Source: a candidate division KSB1 bacterium
GTDB taxonomy: Bacteria; Zhuqueibacterota; Zhuqueibacteria; JANLFK01; Oleimicrobiaceae
NCBI GenBank assembly: GCA_034506335.1
Contig: JAPDPR010000026.1
Coordinates: forward strand, 1 to 41,011
DNA: 41,011 nt
Direction of reading: 5' to 3'
Position numbers and translations under genes: made by a program. This document shows, one piece after another, positions 35,531-41,011 of the stretch. The first letter of the stretch is position 1; every line of letters begins with the position of its first letter. The notes under the pieces are model-generated. The model saw only the letters and a list, made by a program, of their open reading frames with translations. It made no database searches and was not told the origin of the DNA.

Positions 35531-37585
35531 TCACCGGATGACCACCAGCTTCTCCACCGCACTCTTGCCAGTCTTGTGGTCGGTGACCACCACCAGATAG
35601 ACACCGCTCACAATGACCTGGTTTGAGGAGGTGGTGCAGTTCCAGTACGCATCCCCCGTGCCGTCAGTGTGCTCGATGGTCTTGATGAGCTCGCCGCTCT
35701 CGGTAAAGATGCGAATGGTGCACTCCCCAGGAATGTTGAAAAAGGCAATCTTATCGCCCTCGCCAGGAAAGAGCAAGTTGTTCGGATCCGCAGAGATGTT
35801 ATACGGATTCGGCACGATGCGAATGTCACTCAGCTTTTCGCCAGCGGGACGCTTGAGATTGGTCGGGTCGTAGGCCTGGGTGTAGTAGCGGTTGCTCTTC
35901 AGCGTGTGCGCTGGGATGTTCAGAGCCGGGTCCCCTGGCATCTCCGGCCCCACCGCAACCACGTAGTAGTAATACGAGGGCCCGCGCTCCAGTTGCGTGT
36001 CCTTAAAGGACCGCTCATCCGGTCCGGCACGGTAGATGAGCGTGTAGGTGCTGTCGTAGCGTCCTTTGGCGCGGTAGATTTCAAACCCCTGAGGCCGAGG
36101 GCCTTCGTCGTAGACTTTCCACTCAATATTGATGCGGTCACCACCGCCGTTGATGTATACCTCACTGGGCGGGAATTGCGGCTCGGCAAGCGTATAGCCC
36201 GAGTTATGGTTTGCTATGGCCCGCCGGAAGGTCTGGAACAACGAGTCTCGCCCGGTGAGCACCCACTGGTTCTTGGTCCGCGCGTCGATGATCCCCTTCT
36301 TGTACTGCTTGCCGATTTCGATGCACATCTCCCTACTCAGCCCTGCCGCGGCTTCCGCCCAGACGATGTGGATGCTTTCGCCCGGACGCAGCGTGTATGG
36401 CCCGTAGCCGTTGCAGGCCGAAAATCCGCCCGGGGTACCCAATGCGGGGTCGCCAGTCGGAGAGGCAAAATCGCCACTGGGTTCCACCTTGTCGCAGTGG
36501 CGCGGCGACATATGCCCTTTGGACATCCACCCGTACTCCGACTCCATGCGCGCAATGTTGAACGCGTCGTTCTGCGAGGTATTGGGGGCGTCGGAGGACT
36601 CGTAGGTGGTCGTGGAAGGCTGCATGGGGTCATCACTTGGATCGGTGGGCGAATGGTCCGCATGCAGCGTCACCACGCCGATGAATTGCGCCGCACCCAG
36701 TCTCCCTACAGTGTCTGCTGCACCAATGTACCCAGCCGAGCCCTGCGGGCTCCATATCGGCGCCCCGATGTTGTCGTACAATGTAAACGGCGGGTACTTC
36801 CCATGCCACCCGAATTGACAACGAAAGTTCTCGTTCGGCGGGTCAACCTTGACGCCATCCCCGCGGGCGTCCAGCATCAGATTGATGCCCCACCCAGTGG
36901 CGTTGCCGATGAGGTAGCGGGTCTCACGACACACCGCCCACCTGAACTGGAAGAAGAAGTAAACATCCTCCAGTGTCTGGTTCGGCAGTTCGATTTCCGG
37001 ATCATCATCAACATTGCCGGTGTTGGTGAAGGTATAGTCACAAACGATGTAGTTGTCGTGGTACGGGTTGGAAAACTGGAAGATCTTCCGCGTCATGGTA
37101 ATGCCAAGCTGGCAGTTGGTGACGTTGATGATCATCCGGTCAGCTTTCATGCTGGGGTCGACGCGATTGTTGTCGACGGGCTTCTCGTAGGAGAGCGCGC
37201 CATCGACAAAGACCACGGGCGGCTCAAAGCGGCTCACCATCTCCATTTTGATCGGGAAAAACTCTCCACCCCCTGAGACTCGTGGGCCCACATGCACTAC
37301 CTTGTAGGGGAAGAACATGCCGTTCTGGTCGGTAAAGTTCTTGCACCCAATCCACAGCGCCTTGGCCGCCTGCATGTCCTGGTACTGGTAGATGGCCGGC
37401 CACTGCATGCCGTACTGCTGCACTTTCATGAACCCATGCTCAATTTCCGAGCCGATGCTGGAGTACCAGTTGTGCAGCGAACCAACAGCCATCCAGCGGA
37501 TGTCGTATTGGGCAAAAAGGACTGCCGGCAACACAAGGCCACACAGCGCCGCCGCCCAGAATGTTCTCTTGCTCCAGGCTCTCAT
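35531..37585 (-). CDS. Secreted protein with fibronectin-like and sorting domains
   Basis: The 684-residue protein begins with a signal peptide (AALCGLVLPAVLFAQ). The N-terminal ~460 residues form a large tryptophan- and tyrosine-rich beta region of no recognised family. A fibronectin type III-like segment (about 490-570, with RINIEWKVYDEGPRPQGFEIYR) follows. The C-terminus (about 605-684) has IRIVPNPYNISA and ECTIRIFTESGELIKTI, ending in GVYLVVVTDHKTGKSA. This is a FlgD/type-IX-like sorting domain. It lies between the TonB receptor and the PorV/PorQ-like gene (39 and 25 base gaps) and is probably a surface protein handled by that machinery. The ligand is unknown. Confidence 0.8.
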   Translation of the reverse strand: MRAWSKRTFWAAALCGLVLPAVLFAQYDIRWMAVGSLHNWYSSIGSEIEHGFMKVQQYGMQWPAIYQYQDMQAAKALWIGCKNFTDQNGMFFPYKVVHVGPRVSGGGEFFPIKMEMVSRFEPPVVFVDGALSYEKPVDNNRVDPSMKADRMIINVTNCQLGITMTRKIFQFSNPYHDNYIVCDYTFTNTGNVDDDPEIELPNQTLEDVYFFFQFRWAVCRETRYLIGNATGWGINLMLDARGDGVKVDPPNENFRCQFGWHGKYPPFTLYDNIGAPIWSPQGSAGYIGAADTVGRLGAAQFIGVVTLHADHSPTDPSDDPMQPSTTTYESSDAPNTSQNDAFNIARMESEYGWMSKGHMSPRHCDKVEPSGDFASPTGDPALGTPGGFSACNGYGPYTLRPGESIHIVWAEAAAGLSREMCIEIGKQYKKGIIDARTKNQWVLTGRDSLFQTFRRAIANHNSGYTLAEPQFPPSEVYINGGGDRINIEWKVYDEGPRPQGFEIYRAKGRYDSTYTLIYRAGPDERSFKDTQLERGPSYYYYVVAVGPEMPGDPALNIPAHTLKSNRYYTQAYDPTNLKRPAGEKLSDIRIVPNPYNISADPNNLLFPGEGDKIAFFNIPGECTIRIFTESGELIKTIEHTDGTGDAYWNCTTSSNQVIVSGVYLVVVTDHKTGKSAVEKLVVIR

Positions 37586-37624
37586 CGCTTTGCCCTCAAT
37601 GTAGAGTTCAGACCGAGAAAACCG

Positions 37625-40600
37625 TCAATAATTCACCCACAGCCGAATCCCCCAGTACACGTCGCGCGGATGCAGGAATGTGAAGTACTGTTGGTTCGGC
37701 ATGTCGATGTGGGCCTTTTCGTCCAACAGTTTGCGGATCTTGGGCTCAGGAACCATCACCCACTGGCCGCCGATGCACTCGAAGAAGTTGTCCCTGCTCT
37801 TGTCGTAGTAAATAACCTTCGGATTTAGCCTGCTCACGTCCTTCATGTCCGCCACAAACTCCATGGGCTGGAATTTGACGCCGTCCTTGCGGAAGTCACC
37901 CGGCCGGTCGTTGCCTGGAATATTCCCGTAGGCAAGGCGGTTCCCAATTCCCGCCGGCAGGTGGAGCGACTTCATGTACGCCTCATAGTCCTTCCCGTCC
38001 ACAAAGCCATAGTTCGTCATGTACTTGATGTTGAACACGTTGTACACATCCACAAAGAGCTCAAGGTTGGCAAAGCCAAGACGGAAGTTCTTGGTCAGGC
38101 GGAGGTCCACGTTGTAGTAATCGCGCCACTGCACGTTATACTGGATGCCGGGTATAGTGCCACCACCGGTCCAAGTGAAGTGGTAGCCTGAACGCCACAC
38201 GGCCAGCACATTCAGGCGCCAGTCGCCAAGCACAGACAGACCTAGCACCTTGGGGCCGAACTCCGGAGGTGTGAAAAAGTCAACATTGGCACGCGAATAA
38301 GGCCGCGGTACCGGTTTCTCTTGGTAGTGCGAACGGGTCTCGCGCTCGTAGCGCCGCTGCTCGGCAGGGTTCTCGTAGTACGTGCCGAAGCCGAAATTGC
38401 CGGCGGTGGTGACCTCGTAGGTGTAGTTGACGAAGCCCTGCACCCACGGTCCTCGGTTCTTTCGCAACGTCAACTCAAAGCCGCGCGTGTCCTGGTAGTT
38501 GTAGGGCTTGGTCACGCTATAGTTGACCTTGTTATCGCGACTGACGTACGTCACCAGCCGTGACTGGAGGGAGGCGTCCTTGTAGTAGCCTGCCAGGCGC
38601 AGCAAGAATTGGTTAAAAAGATTATGCTCGTACCCCAACTCGTATGCCACCGTTCTGGGCAGCGGATTGTTGGGGTCCGCCACCCTGGTCACGGCATTGT
38701 TGTCGGTGTACCTCCGCAACAAGAAGAGGTTCTCGGGCAACGGCAGCTGTCGGAAGTGGCCATAGTTGAAGTAGAGCTTGCTGTTGACCGTGATGGGAAA
38801 GGCCACGCCAAGCCGGGGACTGAGCTCGAAAATGCGTTTGGTGGGTTCTTTGGCCAGTAATGTATCGATGCCCAGAGAGCGCTCCGCAGAGAAGGCGCGC
38901 GTGAAGGGATCGTAGACATACCACTCGCCGCCGGCGTGCGAGTAATCGAGGCGTAGGCCCACGTTGGCGATCATACCTTCAAACTCCAGGTTGTCCTGGA
39001 CGTATACTGCTCCGCGCACAGGGTAGGTGTGCCATTTGGATTTGGAGCGGCCGCTAGGCAGGAACTTGTCCACCGAGGCATAGTTCACGTTGTTGTCCGT
39101 GTACACAAGCTCCACACCCGTCTTGATGTTGTTGCTGCGGTTGACCTGGCTGGTGAAATCTGCGCGCAGAGACCAGACGGTGACCTTGCTGCTGTCCCGC
39201 GAGTTGCTCATGCCCACACCCATGCGTAGGCCCACGATGCCCGTGCTGGGTGCGGGTTGATAGCCAAAGGGAGCCTCGTCCACCCAGTAATTGTTGCCGA
39301 ACAGGTAAACACGCGAAGTATCACGCGCCCGCCCTGGATTGGTGTCGTAACTGGTGTGGTAGCGCTGCAACGTTACCTCATAGAAGGTGGCCGGACTCAG
39401 CACATGGGTCAACTTGGCGCCGATGCTGTTGCGCCGATACGTGGACGGACACCAGTACGCATCCCCGAACATGCGGCCGTCGATGTACTTTGGCCCGTTG
39501 CTCAGGGCGTCAGCGATCCCCTCCGGACTACGGAAGATGCCCGCCAGCCCCGAGTTGTTGTCGTTAGTGCCAAACTCTTCGCCCAGCATCCCTTCCACCA
39601 TAAGCTTGAGCCCGGGGCGCAAGTCGGAAGTGAGCTTGAGCTGGCCGTGGTAGTCGCGATAAAAGTCGGTCGACAGCGGCACGACGTACATCTCCCTCGT
39701 GCGCCGGTAAGAGGCGAAAAAGCGGAGGCCGCCGAGGTACTCACTCACCACCGGCACCGGCCCGCCAAAGCTCATGTCTACATCATAGTCGTGCTGCCTA
39801 ACTTCCAGTATGCGCCGGTGTTCCCACAAGAAGACCTGCTGCGCTGCGGCGGGGCTCAAGTCGTCATTGGGGTCATCGTTCGCCAAGGTCTTGGCCGAGA
39901 CCGCATTCCACCCCTCGAACTCCACGAACTGCTTCTGCATGTACTCGTCCCAGGCCCCATTCTTGGTGCCGGTCCAGCACACGGCGTCGTCCACGTAAGG
40001 TCGGATCCAGTAGGAGTCGCGGGAGTAAGGTGCATGCCCAAAATGCTTGGGCGCCGGGGGGCGATAGCGCCCGATGAAGCCCAAAGTGTACTTGTCGCGC
40101 CGTCCCTCCTTGGTGACCACGTTGATGAGCCCGGAACGGATGTTGCCGAACTCGGCGCTGAAGCCGCCGGTCTGGATTTTGATCTCGTCAACGGAAGTAT
40201 AACTGATGCCGGTGTAAGGTTGAAAGGTTCGCTCATCGCGGAGGGAAAAGCCGTTGACCACGAAATTGGTCTGCTCGCTCCCGCCACCACGGATGGTCAG
40301 CCCTATCACACCCGCCTCGAGGCCCACCACCTCCGCGACGCGCACCATGGGCAGGGCTTCGATTTCCTTAAAGTTCAGGGTCGCCACGCTGGCAGAGACG
40401 TCCTTCTGCACCACCGGCCGCTCCGCCACCACCGTCACCTCCTGGCCCATCAGCGTCTGGGGTTCCAGCGCAAAGTCCACGGTGGTGGTCTGGTCAATGC
40501 TCACGCGTACCTGCGTGGCGGACACCCGCGCATACCCAATCATGGACGCCCGCACAGTGTAGATGCCAGGCGGCACGTTGAGGATCACGTAGTAACCTTG

Positions 40601-40801
40601 CAGGTTGGTGGCCGCCCCCATGGCAGTCCCCTCAATGATCACGTTCACCCCTGGGAGCGGTGCCTTCGTTTCCTTGTCCGTGACCGTCCCCACGATCTTG
40701 CCGGTGGTTCCAGCGAGAGAAATGGAGGCCACAGACACCACAAGGAGCATCACAAGCACGTCGGTCAGTTTCATGACGCAACTTCCCTCCGCCGTAGCCA
40801 T
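37625..40801 (-). CDS. TonB-dependent outer-membrane receptor with carboxypeptidase-regulatory domain
   Basis: The protein has about 1058 residues. After a signal peptide (VLVMLLVVSVASISLAG) comes a CarboxypepD_reg-like domain (about 34-115, GKIVGTVTDKETKAPLPGVN). A TonB plug follows (about 120-240, with GLTIRGGGSEQTNFVVNGF and GGFSAEFGNIRSGLINVVTK). A long beta-barrel then ends YWGIRLWVNY with the terminal aromatic strand. The ligand is unknown. The start at 40801 is preferred because AGGAGGAGG lies 4-7 bases upstream; ATG at 40774 gives a cleaner signal peptide but only GGAGGG 10 bases away. It opens the operon, whose next genes encode a sorting-domain protein and a PorV/PorQ-like protein. 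Confidence 0.9.
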   Translation of the reverse strand: MATAEGSCVMKLTDVLVMLLVVSVASISLAGTTGKIVGTVTDKETKAPLPGVNVIIEGTAMGAATNLQGYYVILNVPPGIYTVRASMIGYARVSATQVRVSIDQTTTVDFALEPQTLMGQEVTVVAERPVVQKDVSASVATLNFKEIEALPMVRVAEVVGLEAGVIGLTIRGGGSEQTNFVVNGFSLRDERTFQPYTGISYTSVDEIKIQTGGFSAEFGNIRSGLINVVTKEGRRDKYTLGFIGRYRPPAPKHFGHAPYSRDSYWIRPYVDDAVCWTGTKNGAWDEYMQKQFVEFEGWNAVSAKTLANDDPNDDLSPAAAQQVFLWEHRRILEVRQHDYDVDMSFGGPVPVVSEYLGGLRFFASYRRTREMYVVPLSTDFYRDYHGQLKLTSDLRPGLKLMVEGMLGEEFGTNDNNSGLAGIFRSPEGIADALSNGPKYIDGRMFGDAYWCPSTYRRNSIGAKLTHVLSPATFYEVTLQRYHTSYDTNPGRARDTSRVYLFGNNYWVDEAPFGYQPAPSTGIVGLRMGVGMSNSRDSSKVTVWSLRADFTSQVNRSNNIKTGVELVYTDNNVNYASVDKFLPSGRSKSKWHTYPVRGAVYVQDNLEFEGMIANVGLRLDYSHAGGEWYVYDPFTRAFSAERSLGIDTLLAKEPTKRIFELSPRLGVAFPITVNSKLYFNYGHFRQLPLPENLFLLRRYTDNNAVTRVADPNNPLPRTVAYELGYEHNLFNQFLLRLAGYYKDASLQSRLVTYVSRDNKVNYSVTKPYNYQDTRGFELTLRKNRGPWVQGFVNYTYEVTTAGNFGFGTYYENPAEQRRYERETRSHYQEKPVPRPYSRANVDFFTPPEFGPKVLGLSVLGDWRLNVLAVWRSGYHFTWTGGGTIPGIQYNVQWRDYYNVDLRLTKNFRLGFANLELFVDVYNVFNIKYMTNYGFVDGKDYEAYMKSLHLPAGIGNRLAYGNIPGNDRPGDFRKDGVKFQPMEFVADMKDVSRLNPKVIYYDKSRDNFFECIGGQWVMVPEPKIRKLLDEKAHIDMPNQQYFTFLHPRDVYWGIRLWVNY

Positions 40802-40903
40802 GATTCCTCCTCCTGAGTCAAGGGATCCTTTTCCCTTGGTCAGGCGACGCGACAACATCGCCAGCTCCAACGCGAACACCCTCTACGCTCGGTCTCCTCA
40901 GCG

Positions 40904-40931
40904 AATATAACCCATTTTGGGAAAAAGTCAA
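40904..40931 (-). promoter_or_regulatory. Predicted promoter of the surface-protein operon
   Basis: On the minus strand TTGACT (40931 to 40926) and TATATT (40909 to 40904) are separated by 16 bases, matching 5/6 and 5/6 of the primary-sigma consensus. The start codon lies about 95 bases downstream of the predicted transcription start. The same -35 hexamer occurs before the amidase gene (18566), which suggests a shared promoter style. The remaining bases to 41011 hold nothing I can identify. Confidence 0.7.
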
Positions 40932-41011
40932 GTAAAAAGTAATCCTTCGTCGCTCAACCTACTCACGGGACATGGCCAGCCACCTTCGCCGAACCCGCCC
41001 GGGTCATTACG

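Noticed and set aside
35669..37276. Long open frame (535 codons) on the + strand opposite the sorting-domain protein gene
   Set aside because: It is a GC-rich antisense shadow. The minus-strand product has a signal peptide, recognisable domains and operon neighbours; the + product has none.
39257..40816. Long open frame (519 codons) on the + strand opposite the TonB receptor gene
   Set aside because: Antisense shadow: His/Arg/Val-rich and no domain, while the minus strand encodes a clear TonB-dependent receptor.
1..41011. tRNA, rRNA, CRISPR arrays, insertion sequences
   Set aside because: None was recognised on reading both strands. The window has no clear transposase, and no regularly spaced repeats were seen.

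Overview
This 41 kb window is GC-rich and densely coded. It looks like a chromosomal fragment from a Gram-negative bacterium of the FCB group, perhaps a KSB1-, Calditrichota- or Zixibacteria-like lineage. The evidence is a TonB-dependent receptor with a carboxypeptidase-regulatory N-domain, a PorV/PorQ-like outer-membrane protein, secreted proteins ending in a FlgD/type-IX-like sorting domain, and an RND-TolC pump. The taxon is an inference: no rRNA or tRNA gene was recognised.

Layout. (1) Positions 1-4431 (+) hold the end of a putative defence module: the C-terminus of a DUF1156 (COG1743) adenine-specific methylase, a PD-(D/E)XK nuclease with a PUA/EVE-like N-domain, and a DUF499 (COG1483) AAA+ ATPase. 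(2) Positions 4617-8806 (-) hold an aspartate-family operon, metX-lysC-asd. It sits behind a long leader with a promoter, a methionine-rich 21-residue leader peptide and a terminator with a competing antiterminator strand. This is the most interesting element seen, because it has the full architecture of a ribosome-mediated methionine attenuator. (3) Positions 8923-12499 (+) hold a zinc alcohol dehydrogenase, an RlmI-type 23S rRNA methyltransferase and a membrane SpoIIE/RsbU-type phosphatase. (4) Positions 12688-18522 (+) hold a three-gene RND efflux operon. (5) Positions 18566-27354 (+) hold a lipoprotein amidase, a very large secreted metallophosphoesterase/beta-propeller protein, an S9 prolyl oligopeptidase, an FMN_bind-flavin reductase fusion, a DUF169 protein and a methyltransferase. 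(6) Positions 27386-33741 (+) hold a GH92 glycosidase, a small membrane protein and a DUF917-AroM-CNT transporter operon. (7) Positions 34073-34309 (+) hold a small cysteine-rich protein. (8) Positions 34434-40931 (-) hold a complete surface-protein operon: promoter, TonB receptor, sorting-domain protein, PorV/PorQ-like protein, terminator.

How the parts work together. In the aspartate operon LysC and Asd make aspartate semialdehyde and MetX commits homoserine to methionine. The leader upstream should sense methionyl-tRNA supply. The surface operon pairs a receptor with a secreted partner and a small barrel protein. The CNT-AroM-DUF917 cluster looks like uptake and processing of a small nitrogenous heterocycle, but its CNT substrate motif is not the canonical nucleoside one. 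All functions are read from motifs by eye; no database search was run.
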